Assembly: GCA_040881945.1 (NCBI GenBank)
Contig: JBBECF010000023.1
Location: 1 to 45,145 of the forward strand
From: JBBECF01 sp040881945
GTDB lineage: Bacteria > Pseudomonadota > Alphaproteobacteria > Dongiales > Dongiaceae
DNA: 45,145 bases
Direction of reading: 5' to 3'
Every line of letters starts with the position of its first letter. Position 1 is the stretch's first letter. Of this stretch, positions 9,064 through 16,773 are shown piece after piece. Under the pieces are notes generated by a model, which did not search any database, had not been told where the DNA came from, and worked only from the letters and a program-made list of their open reading frames with translations. The position numbers and the translations under genes are program-made.

Positions 9064-9861
9064 CTACTCGCCGACCGCCGGGGCCGGGACGGCCGGCTCC
9101 ATGGCAGACGGTCCGGCGCGCGACGGGATATGCCTGCCGCGCGCACCCGGCGGGCGCCGGTCGGGCGGCGTGACGATGCCGCCGGAGACGACCATCTTGA
9201 TCCCCTCCTCGACCGACATGCTGAGGATGACGACGTCGCGGCGCGGCACGAAGAACAGGAACCCCGAGGTCGGATTGGGCGTGGTCGGCAGGAACACGTT
9301 GATCACCTCGTCCTCGGTCAACTCCTGCACCTCGCCCTCGGTGACGCCGGTGTGGAACCCCAGCGCCCACATGCCGCGGCGCGGGAATTCGACCAGCACC
9401 ACCTGGCGGAAGGCCGTGGACTTGTGCGCCAGCACGGTCTCGAAGATCTGCTTCACCGCGCTGTAGACGCTGCGGACGACCGGCATGCGGGCGAGAATGC
9501 GCTCGCTCAGCCGCAGCCACATCCGGCCAACGAAGCCGGCTGTCATCGCCCCGATCAAGGTGAGCCCGACCAGCACGACGATCAGCCCGATCCCCGGGAT
9601 GCTGAACGGCAGGTAGGTCTCCGGGTTGTACTGTGCCGGGACCAGCGGCTTCACCCGGTCGTCGACGAACGAGATGAACAGCCAGGCGAGATAGAACGTG
9701 ATGCTGATCGGCGCCGTGATCAGGATGCCGGCGAAGAAATAGGCGCGCAGCCGCCCGGTGAATCCGAGATGGAGTCGACCCGGATTCTTGTCATCGCCGC
9801 CGGCGCCGAGATCGCCCGGCGGCGGGGCGGGCTGCCGTTTCTTTTCGCTCTTCGTGCTCAT
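9064..9861 (-). CDS. DUF502 family membrane protein
   Basis: The 265-aa product has two hydrophobic segments (about 38-65 and 88-112), with a conserved proline-rich loop between them, then a soluble C-terminal domain containing PVVRSVYSAVKQIFETVL and VFLPTTPNPTSGFLFFVP. These are signatures of DUF502, a widespread bacterial membrane family with no firm biochemical role that I know of. The first 35 residues and the last 45 are low-complexity and charged, and probably disordered. It is transcribed toward recG and divergent from the PLP-enzyme gene, so 9862-10009 probably holds both promoters. Confidence 0.85.
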   Translation of the reverse strand: MSTKSEKKRQPAPPPGDLGAGGDDKNPGRLHLGFTGRLRAYFFAGILITAPISITFYLAWLFISFVDDRVKPLVPAQYNPETYLPFSIPGIGLIVVLVGLTLIGAMTAGFVGRMWLRLSERILARMPVVRSVYSAVKQIFETVLAHKSTAFRQVVLVEFPRRGMWALGFHTGVTEGEVQELTEDEVINVFLPTTPNPTSGFLFFVPRRDVVILSMSVEEGIKMVVSGGIVTPPDRRPPGARGRHIPSRAGPSAMEPAVPAPAVGE

Positions 9862-10009
9862 GGGCCTGTAACCGGCGTTCCGCGGCGATCGACGCGCGAT
9901 CTTACGGCAGGCGCGGCCGAAACGAAACGCCGCAGGAAACCTGTTTGCTTGACGGCGCCGCCGGGCGATCGATAGTGTCCGCCCGCCCCCGCCCCGGAGC
10001 CTGCCGCCC

Positions 10010-11245
10010 TTGCCCGCAGCGACCCTCGACCTCGAATTCGTCCGCCGGCAATTTCCGGCCCTGGCCGACGGCTGGGCATTCTTCGAGAACGCCGGCGGCA
10101 GCTACGTGCCGAATAGCGTGATCGAGCGCGTGCGCGCCTACATGACCGAGACCCAGGTGCAGCCGGCCTGGTCCTTCGCCGCCTCGGCCGAGGCGGCGGC
10201 GCGCATTGCCGCCGGCCGGCGTCTTGCGGCCGAGCTGATCAACGCCGACCCCGACGAGGTTATCGTCGGGCCGTCGACGACGATGAACGTCTACGTCCTG
10301 GCGCAGGCGCTGCGGCCCGGGTTCGCGCCGGGCGACGAGGTGATCGTCACCAACCTGGACCACGAGGCCAATATCGGCGCCTGGCGGCGGCTCGCCGAAT
10401 TCGGCGTCACGGTGCGCGAATGGCGGTTCGATCCGGCGACCGGCGCGCTCGACGAGGCCGGGCTTGACCGGCTCTTGAACGAGCGCACGCGGCTGGTCTG
10501 CTTTACCCATTGCTCGAACGTCGTCGGCAGCCTGCACGACGCCGGCCGGATCGTCGGCAGGATCCATGCCGCCGGGGCGCTCGCCTGCGTCGACGGCGTC
10601 GCCTATGCGCCGCACCGCCACGTCGACGTGAAGGCGCTCGACGTCGACTTCTACGCCTACAGCCCGTACAAGGTGTTCGGCCCGCATCTCGGCGTGCTCT
10701 ACGGCAAGCGGGCGCATCTGCGGGCGGCGCACGGGCAGAACCATTTCTTCATCGGCGCGGACGACGTACCGCTGAAGCTCAATCCCGGCGGGCCGAACCA
10801 CGAGCTCACCGCCGGGCTGGCCGGCGTCGCGGACTATTTCGACGCGCTCTATGCCCGGCATTTCGACACGCCCGAAAACAGCTTCCACGCCCGCGCCGGC
10901 CGGGTCTATGGGCTGATCGCGGCGCACGAGACGGACATCGCCGGCCGATTGCTGGGCTATCTCGCCGGCCGGCGCGATATCCGGGTGGTCGGCCGCCCGG
11001 ACGCCGCGGATGGCCGGCGGGCGCCCACGGTGTCGTTCGCCGTGGCCGGGCGCAAGTCGGGCGACATCGCCGCGGCGCTGGCGGGCGAGCACATCGCGGT
11101 CGGCTTCGGCGACTTTTATGCCCGGCGCTGCGTCGAGGCGCTCGGCCTGCTCGCCCAGGGCGGGGTCGTCCGGGTCGGCATGGCCCACTACAACACGGCC
11201 GCGGAGGTCGAGCGCCTGATCGTCGCGCTCGACCGGATCATTTGA
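10010..11245 (+). CDS. Cysteine desulfurase-like class V aminotransferase family protein
   Basis: The 411-aa PLP-dependent protein has the fold-type I class V layout: an N-terminal FENAGGSYVP motif, THCSNVVG, an aspartate in CVDGVAYAPH (D195) that should pair with the PLP ring nitrogen, and the probable Schiff-base lysine K221 in YSPYKVFGPHLG. This resembles the cysteine-desulfurase-like VC1184-type subfamily rather than IscS or SufS. No obvious desulfurase active-site cysteine loop is visible, so the substrate is unknown. The TTG at 10010 gives a normal N-terminus. The 3' end overlaps the convergent downstream gene by 8 nt. Confidence 0.8.
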   Translation: MPAATLDLEFVRRQFPALADGWAFFENAGGSYVPNSVIERVRAYMTETQVQPAWSFAASAEAAARIAAGRRLAAELINADPDEVIVGPSTTMNVYVLAQALRPGFAPGDEVIVTNLDHEANIGAWRRLAEFGVTVREWRFDPATGALDEAGLDRLLNERTRLVCFTHCSNVVGSLHDAGRIVGRIHAAGALACVDGVAYAPHRHVDVKALDVDFYAYSPYKVFGPHLGVLYGKRAHLRAAHGQNHFFIGADDVPLKLNPGGPNHELTAGLAGVADYFDALYARHFDTPENSFHARAGRVYGLIAAHETDIAGRLLGYLAGRRDIRVVGRPDAADGRRAPTVSFAVAGRKSGDIAAALAGEHIAVGFGDFYARRCVEALGLLAQGGVVRVGMAHYNTAAEVERLIVALDRII

Positions 11246-11834
11246 CCGGCGGGTCGGACAGGGCGACTTCGTGCAGCTGCAGCTGCAGCAGGAAGAACGT
11301 CGCGACCGGCGAGGTGTCGGTGACCACCACCTCGAAGGCCGCCTTCTCGCCCGCCGCGACGATGCCGTCGGCGAACTGGACGGAATCGTAGGGCTCGTCG
11401 ATCTCGCGGTTGGCGGCGAAGGCGCTCGAGGTGAACGGCCGACCGACCGTCGCCGCCTGGCCGAAGGACAGGCCGTCGCCGTAGGGGCTGTGCGACTCCA
11501 TCTGCTCGCGCAGCTCGAGCTGGTACAACGTCCACGGACCGCCGGTGCGGTTGATCGCGATCTTGGTGAGCGCGAAGCCGACCAGATGCTGGGTGCCGAC
11601 CCGGTTGCCGAACTCCGGCGACAGGCCGCGGATCATCAGGGCGGTCATGTCGGGGCTGTCGATCTCCTCGACGACGACGAATGGGTCGTGGAGGTAGCCG
11701 CTGCCGGTCACCTGCAGGATGACGAAGCCGCCGAGCTCGTCGCTGAACACCAGCCCCTCGCGGGCGAAGGGCCGCGCCTCGGCGGCGCCGGCGAGGAGCA
11801 GAGTCGCGAAAATCAGGGCACGGAGCGCCACCAT
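11238..11834 (-). CDS. Hypothetical secreted protein
   Basis: I do not recognise this 198-aa protein. It begins with a clear Sec-type signal peptide (MVALRALIFATLLLAGAAEA), likely cleaved around residue 20. The mature part has no cysteines and looks beta-rich, with alternating hydrophobic strands such as GGFVILQV and AFEVVVTDTS, suggesting a small soluble periplasmic domain. The 3' end overlaps the convergent PLP-enzyme gene by 8 nt, and the 5' end is 95 nt from the fliL-like gene on the same strand. Coding is supported by length, signal peptide and codon use. Confidence 0.6.
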   Translation of the reverse strand: MVALRALIFATLLLAGAAEARPFAREGLVFSDELGGFVILQVTGSGYLHDPFVVVEEIDSPDMTALMIRGLSPEFGNRVGTQHLVGFALTKIAINRTGGPWTLYQLELREQMESHSPYGDGLSFGQAATVGRPFTSSAFAANREIDEPYDSVQFADGIVAAGEKAAFEVVVTDTSPVATFFLLQLQLHEVALSDPPVK

Positions 11835-11928
11835 GCCCCGGATTATCGGCCGGCCGCGGCGCGCGAGTAAAGGCCACGCCGGCGAATGCCCCGGCCGCGC
11901 CAGGGCGCCGCCCTCGGCGGTCGCGCGG

Positions 11929-12363
11929 TCAGCCGTTGTCGCGCTGCCCGCCCGGCTTGACCAGCACGTCGGAAACCAGATCGCCGCCGACGACGCGCGC
12001 GGCCACGAGCTTCAAGCGACTCCGGACGAGTTCGATGTCGAAGCCGCGCTCGTCCATCAGCCGGTACCCGAACAGGCCATGCAGCTCGACCAGGAAGGCG
12101 TCGGTCAAGCGCGGCAGGGCGCTGTCCACGGCGGCCGGGTCGTCGCCGGGGTGCATCTCGAGCGTCACGTCGACGACGAGCAGACGCACCACGCGGTCGC
12201 CGCGGATCACCGAGACGGTCATGGGCGGCAGTTCGATGAATGTCGGCGGCGCCGCGGCCGCAGGCGCCGCCGACCCGTCGTCGCGCCACAGGAACCACCA
12301 AGCGCCGGCCCCAGCCCCGCCCAGCACAAGCAGCGCCACGGCGATGATTGCGAGCTTCTTCAT
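11929..12363 (-). CDS. FliL-like membrane protein (orphan)
   Basis: The 144-aa protein has an N-terminal membrane helix (KKLAIIAVALLVLGGAGAGA), an Ala/Pro linker, and a periplasmic domain starting FIELPPMTVSVI, the pattern of flagellar basal-body protein FliL. FliL normally modulates stator and motor function. No flagellar gene is in this window, so the role here may be non-flagellar or the flagellar genes lie elsewhere. I chose the ATG at 12363 because MKKLAII is a typical start; an in-frame upstream start at 12399 would add 12 polar residues. It lies between two genes for secreted proteins of unknown function. Confidence 0.65.
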   Translation of the reverse strand: MKKLAIIAVALLVLGGAGAGAWWFLWRDDGSAAPAAAAPPTFIELPPMTVSVIRGDRVVRLLVVDVTLEMHPGDDPAAVDSALPRLTDAFLVELHGLFGYRLMDERGFDIELVRSRLKLVAARVVGGDLVSDVLVKPGGQRDNG

Positions 12364-12448
12364 GGCACCCGTTACCGATTCGGCCGGATCGACCTCCAAG
12401 AGTGGTCGGATATCGTCAAAATAGGATTAATTCGGCGGTTCGGGCCGG

Positions 12449-12772
12449 TCAGGGCCTGGCGACGCCCTCCAGGGTGCAGGCGCCGCTCGCGTAGGCCTCC
12501 CGAAACTCGCAGTCCGGCGCCATCTTGATGACCAGCGAGCCCCGGCACGACGGGAAACCGACCCAGGCATCGATGCCGAGGACCTTGCTCCGCCTTCGGT
12601 TCGAGCTGACGCGCGGCGCATAGCCGATGCCGCCGATCTTGGCCCGGTCGACGTTCAACTCGTCGAGGCGCCGTTCGACGGTCGGGGCGCAGGGGTGTTC
12701 GGCCGCCGCCGGTCGGCCGAGGACGACGGCCGAGGCCAGGGCGGCAAGCGTCGCGAATTTGCTCAAGCGCAT
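12449..12772 (-). CDS. Hypothetical small secreted cysteine-containing protein
   Basis: This 107-aa protein has a signal peptide (MRLSKFATLAALASAVVLG, with probable cleavage after PAAA). The mature part is about 80 residues with four cysteines, which could form two disulfides in the periplasm. I do not recognise the family. It sits 76 nt after the thiL gene end on the same strand and 85 nt before the fliL-like gene. The signal peptide and paired cysteines support a real gene, but no function can be assigned. Confidence 0.6.
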   Translation of the reverse strand: MRLSKFATLAALASAVVLGRPAAAEHPCAPTVERRLDELNVDRAKIGGIGYAPRVSSNRRRSKVLGIDAWVGFPSCRGSLVIKMAPDCEFREAYASGACTLEGVARP

Positions 12773-12857
12773 CGGTCTCGCTCCAGGTTCCCCGTTTCAC
12801 TATCCGCCGGCGGCGACAACCGACCCGCGGCGCCGACGATCGCAGAGAGAGTCGTCG

Positions 12858-13862
12858 TCAGAAATGCCGGTAGCCCGCGCTCGCGACGCGGACCTCGTGG
12901 CCGGCGGTGTCCTCGACGCGCACCCCGGTCCCTTCGGTCATGCGGCCGATGACGGTGAGCGGCAGGCCGAGCCGGCCGGCGAGCGCCGCCAGAGCCGCCG
13001 CCGCGTCGGGCGGCGCCGCGAACAGCAGCTCGTAATCGTCGCCGCCGCCGAGGACCGCTTGCAGCAGCTCCGGCTGCGCCGCGCAGGCGGCGGTCGCCGC
13101 CGCCGACAGCGGCAGCCGCGCCGCCTCGACGACGGCGCCGAGGCCGGACGACTCGCAAATATGGCCGAGATCGGCGACCAGTCCGTCGGAGACGTCGATC
13201 GCCGCCGTGGCCAGGGCCTGCGCTGCGAGCGCAACCCCCAGCGCGACGCGCGGGCGCGGCAGGCGGTAGCGGTCGACGAGGAATTCGCGGTGAGCCGAAG
13301 GCAGCTCGGCGAGCTGCCCGCGCAGACTTCGCAGCCCGAGCGCGGCGTCGCCGAGCGTACCCGAGACCAGCACGAGGTCGCCGGCCCTGGCGCCGCGGCG
13401 CAGCAGCGCCGCGCCGCGCGCCACGTCGCCGAACGCGGTGACCGAGAGCGTGAGCGGCCCCGGCGTCGCCGCCGTGTCGCCGCCCAGAAGGCCGACGTCG
13501 AACTCCGCCTGGTCGGCGGCGAGCCCGGCCACGAAGGACGCCAGCCAGGGTTCGTCGATCGCCGCCGGCAACGCCACGGTCATGACATAGCCGAACGGCC
13601 GCGCGCCCATCGCCGCCAGGTCGGACAGGTTGACCCGCAGCATCTTGCGCGCGATCAGGTCCGGCGGATCGGCGTCGAGGAAGTGGACGCCGCCGACCAG
13701 CGCGTCGGCGGTGACGACGAGCTGGCGGCCGGCGGCGATGTCGATCAGCGCGGCGTCGTCGCGGAGGCCGAGCGCGCCCGGCCGGCCGGCGGCCAGCGGC
13801 GCGAAGTACCGGGCGATGAGCGCGAACTCAGGAGGTAACCGCGGCCTAGTACCCACTTTCAT
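12858..13862 (-). CDS. thiL: Thiamine-monophosphate kinase
   Basis: ThiL phosphorylates thiamine monophosphate to thiamine pyrophosphate with ATP. The 334-aa product has the AIR-synthase-like motifs GLRDDAALID, TADALVGGVHF, RVNLSDLAAMGARP, GLLGGDT and AIDVSDGL. The normal N-terminal region starts at EFALIARYFAP (residue 12 on). Everything before it, including the ATG and the in-frame GTG at codon 3, is at or next to the left arm of a palindromic element (13849-14032). No start codon is available between that arm and the conserved domain, so translation must begin in the repeat. It is last in the rib-nusB-thiL group. Confidence 0.93.
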   Translation of the reverse strand: MKVGTRPRLPPEFALIARYFAPLAAGRPGALGLRDDAALIDIAAGRQLVVTADALVGGVHFLDADPPDLIARKMLRVNLSDLAAMGARPFGYVMTVALPAAIDEPWLASFVAGLAADQAEFDVGLLGGDTAATPGPLTLSVTAFGDVARGAALLRRGARAGDLVLVSGTLGDAALGLRSLRGQLAELPSAHREFLVDRYRLPRPRVALGVALAAQALATAAIDVSDGLVADLGHICESSGLGAVVEAARLPLSAAATAACAAQPELLQAVLGGGDDYELLFAAPPDAAAALAALAGRLGLPLTVIGRMTEGTGVRVEDTAGHEVRVASAGYRHF

Positions 13863-14032
13863 AGAAAGATGCCACCTCAGACGGTTTCGGATGCGCGCCG
13901 GCTAGGAGCGAAGCCGCAAGCGATGCTGGACGCATCGCCAAGGCTTCGCGACGACGCCGGCGCGCATCCGAAGCCGCCCGAGAGGGTCGCCTGTGGCGGG
14001 CCTGCGGGGCATCTTTCTATGAAAGTGGGTAC
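13849..14032. repeat. 184-nt palindromic element between nusB and thiL
   Basis: Two perfect 25-nt inverted arms, 13849-13873 and 14008-14032, enclose an imperfect but extensive inner palindrome. The stretch around 13881-13903 pairs with 13955-13976, and 13908-13928 pairs with about 13931-13949. The right arm carries roughly 25 extra nt. The transcribed element would fold into a long hairpin. On the minus strand, the right arm provides the last four codons and TAG of nusB, and the left arm provides the ATG of thiL. It has no coding capacity for a transposase and looks like a MITE-type or palindromic intergenic element. Confidence 0.85.
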
Positions 14033-14562
14033 AAGCCACCGTGCGGCGCCTCCAGCTCGTCCGGCCGCAGGGCGCGCGCGATGCGGTCGAGCACGCCGTT
14101 GACCAGGGCGGCCTGCTTGGCGCCGAGGAAGGCGTCGGCGAGATCGACATACTCGCTGATGGTGACGCGGGGCGGCATGTCGGGACGGCTCGACAGCTCG
14201 TAGGCGCCGGCGCGCAGGACGGCGCGCAGGATCGTCTCCAGGCGTTCCACCGTCCAGTCCTCGTCGAGCACCGCGGCGATCATGTTGTCGAGGTCGTCGC
14301 CGGCGGCGACGACGCCGCGGACCAGATCGGCGAACAAGACCGGGTCCGGCTGGCCATAGGATTCGCCGTCGATCTCGCGGCCCAGCCGATGGCCGACGAA
14401 TTCGCCGATCACCGTCTCGACGTCGATCTGGCTCAGGTTCATCTGGTAGAGCGCCTGCACCGCCGAAAGCCGCGCGGCGCGGCGCGGGCTGGGCCCGCCG
14501 GCGCGGTCGCGGCGCGCCGGCCGGCCGTCCCCTCCGGCGGGCTTGTCCGCCGGCGCGGTCAA
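14017..14562 (-). CDS. nusB: Transcription antitermination factor NusB
   Basis: NusB joins NusE (S10), NusA and NusG in antitermination complexes on rRNA operons. The 181-aa product begins with a charged, Gly/Pro-rich leader of about 30 residues, followed by the family sequence RRAARLSAVQALYQMNLSQ and the helical NusB fold (YVDLADAFLGAKQAALVNGV). The TTG start overlaps the ribH stop codon (TTGA). The end is unusual: the last residues (YPLS) and the stop come from the right arm of the 13849-14032 palindrome, replacing whatever C-terminus was there before. Confidence 0.93.
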   Translation of the reverse strand: MTAPADKPAGGDGRPARRDRAGGPSPRRAARLSAVQALYQMNLSQIDVETVIGEFVGHRLGREIDGESYGQPDPVLFADLVRGVVAAGDDLDNMIAAVLDEDWTVERLETILRAVLRAGAYELSSRPDMPPRVTISEYVDLADAFLGAKQAALVNGVLDRIARALRPDELEAPHGGLYPLS

Positions 14563-15020
14563 AGCCCGCCCCCTGGGTCGAAGCGACGCCGCAGCTCCAG
14601 CATCGCGAGGCAGGCGCGCGCCGCGTGGCCGCCCCGGTCCTTGCCGTCCGCCCGGGCGCGGGCCCAGGCCTGGTCGGCGTTCTCCACGGTGAGGATGCCG
14701 TAGCCGAGCGCGAGCGCGAACCGGCAGGCCAGGTCCTGCAGGGCCCGGGCGCTCTCCTGGCAGACATAGTCGTAATGGCTGGTCTCGCCGCGGATCACGC
14801 AGCCGAGCGCCAGGTAGCCGTCGAAGCGGCGCCGGCCGGCGTCGCTGGCGCGTACCGCCATGCGGATCGCCGCCGGAATCTCGAAGACTCCGGGCACCTG
14901 GAAGCGTTCGTAGGCCGCGCCCGCTTCGTCCAGCGCGGCGATGGCGCCGCCCGCCAACGCGTCGGCGATGTCCGGATAGAACCGCGCTTCCGCGACCATG
15001 ATTCGGGGGGACTCGGTCAT
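14559..15020 (-). CDS. ribH: 6,7-dimethyl-8-ribityllumazine synthase
   Basis: RibH condenses 5-amino-6-ribitylaminouracil with 3,4-dihydroxy-2-butanone 4-phosphate, the penultimate riboflavin step. The 153-aa product has the family motifs VPGVFEIPAAI, LGCVIRGETSHYDYV with the catalytic His at 82, and GYGILTVEN. I chose the ATG at 15020 because it follows a good AAAGGCGG site; the longer frame to 15056 adds 12 residues and overlaps ribB. It sits between ribB(X) and nusB, overlapping the nusB start by 4 nt. Confidence 0.95.
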   Translation of the reverse strand: MTESPRIMVAEARFYPDIADALAGGAIAALDEAGAAYERFQVPGVFEIPAAIRMAVRASDAGRRRFDGYLALGCVIRGETSHYDYVCQESARALQDLACRFALALGYGILTVENADQAWARARADGKDRGGHAARACLAMLELRRRFDPGGGL

Positions 15021-15052
15021 TCCGCCTTTCGCAGCCGAACCGCGCCGGCCGC

Positions 15053-16174
15053 TCAACCGCCGGCGGCGAGAGGGATCGGGCGCTGCTCCACCACGCGCAG
15101 GCCGTAGCCGTCGAGGCCGACGATGGTGCGTTTCGTGTTCGACAGCAGGATCATATCCTTGACGCCCAGGTCCAGCAATATCTGCGCCCCCACGCCGTAA
15201 TCGCGCAGCTCGCCCGTCGGCTCCGGCTTCGCGTCGATCAGGCCCTTGACCCGGTCCGTGAGGCTGGTCGGCAGCGGCTCCCGGATCAGCACGACGACGC
15301 CGCGGCCGTGCCCGGCCACCATGCCCATGGCGGCCTGCAGTTCGCCGCCGCGGCCGCTGCTGCGGTCGCCCAGCACGTCGTCGAGCACGTTGAGCGCGTG
15401 CATGCGTACCAGGACGGGGTCCGGCCCGCCGAGTTCGCCCTTGACGAGCGCGATGTGCTCGGCATAGGCAACGCGGTTGACATAGACGATCATGCGGAAG
15501 CGCCCGCCGAAACGGCTGTCGAAATCGGTCTCGAGCGCGCGCTCGACGATCCGGTTGTAGCGCCGGCGGTAGGCGATCAGATCGGCGATGGTGCCGATCT
15601 TCAGGCCGTGGAACTGGGCGAACTTCACCAGATCGGGGCGCCGCGCCATCGTCCCGTCGTCGTTCATCACCTCGCAGATCACGCCCGACGGATCGAGGCC
15701 GGCCAGGCGCGCGATGTCCACCGCCGCCTCGGTGTGCCCGGCGCGCACCAGGACGCCGCCGTCGCGCGCCACCAGCGGGAAGACGTGGCCCGGCGTGATG
15801 ATGTCCTGCGGACCCTTAGTCGGGTCGGTGGCGACGGCGATCGTGCGCGCGCGGTCGCGCGCGGAGATGCCGGTCGTCACGCCTTCGCGCGCCTCGATCG
15901 ACACGGTGAAGGCGGTCTGGTGGCGGGTGTCGTTGTGCCGCGCCATCAGCGGCAGACCGAGCCGGTCGACGCGCTGCCGGGTGAGCGCGAGGCAGATCAG
16001 CCCGCGGCCGTGCTTGGCCATGAAGGCGATCGCCTCCGGCGCCGCCATTTGCGCCGGGATGACCAGGTCGCCTTCGTTCTCGCGGCTCTCGTCGTCGACG
16101 AGGATGAACATGCGGCCGTTGCGCGCCTCGTCGATGATGTCGGCGGTCGATGCCAGAATCTCGGTGAAGCTCAT
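15053..16174 (-). CDS. ribB: 3,4-dihydroxy-2-butanone 4-phosphate synthase fused to a degenerate GTP cyclohydrolase II-like domain (RibBX type)
   Basis: The N-terminal 200 residues of this 373-aa protein are an intact RibB domain: DDESRENEGDL (27-37), ITPGHVFPL, RAGHTEAA and CEVMNDDG. It makes the four-carbon precursor of lumazine from ribulose 5-phosphate. The C-terminal 170 residues align with GTP cyclohydrolase II, but they contain no cysteine after residue 167, so the three zinc ligands are absent, and the EGRGIGL loop is gone (REPLPTSL instead). This matches alphaproteobacterial RibBX proteins, whose second domain lacks cyclohydrolase activity. A separate ribA is expected elsewhere. The ATG overlaps the ribE stop (ATGA). 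Confidence 0.92.
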   Translation of the reverse strand: MSFTEILASTADIIDEARNGRMFILVDDESRENEGDLVIPAQMAAPEAIAFMAKHGRGLICLALTRQRVDRLGLPLMARHNDTRHQTAFTVSIEAREGVTTGISARDRARTIAVATDPTKGPQDIITPGHVFPLVARDGGVLVRAGHTEAAVDIARLAGLDPSGVICEVMNDDGTMARRPDLVKFAQFHGLKIGTIADLIAYRRRYNRIVERALETDFDSRFGGRFRMIVYVNRVAYAEHIALVKGELGGPDPVLVRMHALNVLDDVLGDRSSGRGGELQAAMGMVAGHGRGVVVLIREPLPTSLTDRVKGLIDAKPEPTGELRDYGVGAQILLDLGVKDMILLSNTKRTIVGLDGYGLRVVEQRPIPLAAGG

Positions 16175-16764
16175 GGCCCGCGTTCCTCGACGAGGCGCGC
16201 CAGGTAGCGCGCCAGCAGATCGACCTCGAGGTTCAGGCGGTCGCCTTCCGCCACGCCGCCGAGGCTGGTCAGCGTCCGGGTGATCGGGATGAGGTTGACG
16301 GCGAAGCGATACCCGTCCACGGCGTTGAGCGTCAGCGCGACGCCGTCGAGCGCCACCGAACCCTTGGGCGCGATGAACCGCGCCAGCGCCGCCGGGGCGT
16401 CCAGGGCCAGCCGCAGGCTGCCGCCGTCCGGGCGGCGCTCGACCACCGTCGCGACGCCATCGACATGGCCGGAGACGAAATGCCCGCCCAGCTCGTCGCC
16501 GACCTTGAGCGCGCGCTCGAGGTTGACCGGCCGGCCGACCCGCCAGTCGCCGAGGGTGGTGCAGGACAGCGTCTCGGCCGAGACGTCGACGGCGAACCAG
16601 CCGGGGCCCTTGTCGACCACCGACAGGCACGGGCCGCCGCAGGCGATCGAGGCGCCGATCGCGACCGTGCCCGTGTCGTAGGCGGTCTCGACGGTCAGCC
16701 GCGTCGTCGTGCCGGGCACGATGGCGCGGACCCGGCCCAGGTCGGTGATGACGCCGGTGAACAT
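16171..16764 (-). CDS. ribE: Riboflavin synthase alpha chain
   Basis: The 197-aa enzyme dismutates two lumazine molecules to riboflavin. It shows the internal duplication of the family: a first lumazine-binding domain starting MFTGVITDLGRV, with ACGGPCLSV, and a second with GGHFVSGHVDGVA and SVALDGVALTLNAV. The length is typical. The ribD stop lies 9 nt upstream and the downstream ribB overlaps by 4 nt, so ribD, ribE and ribB form one transcription unit. Confidence 0.96.
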   Translation of the reverse strand: MFTGVITDLGRVRAIVPGTTTRLTVETAYDTGTVAIGASIACGGPCLSVVDKGPGWFAVDVSAETLSCTTLGDWRVGRPVNLERALKVGDELGGHFVSGHVDGVATVVERRPDGGSLRLALDAPAALARFIAPKGSVALDGVALTLNAVDGYRFAVNLIPITRTLTSLGGVAEGDRLNLEVDLLARYLARLVEERGP

Positions 16765-16773
16765 GGGTTCAAT

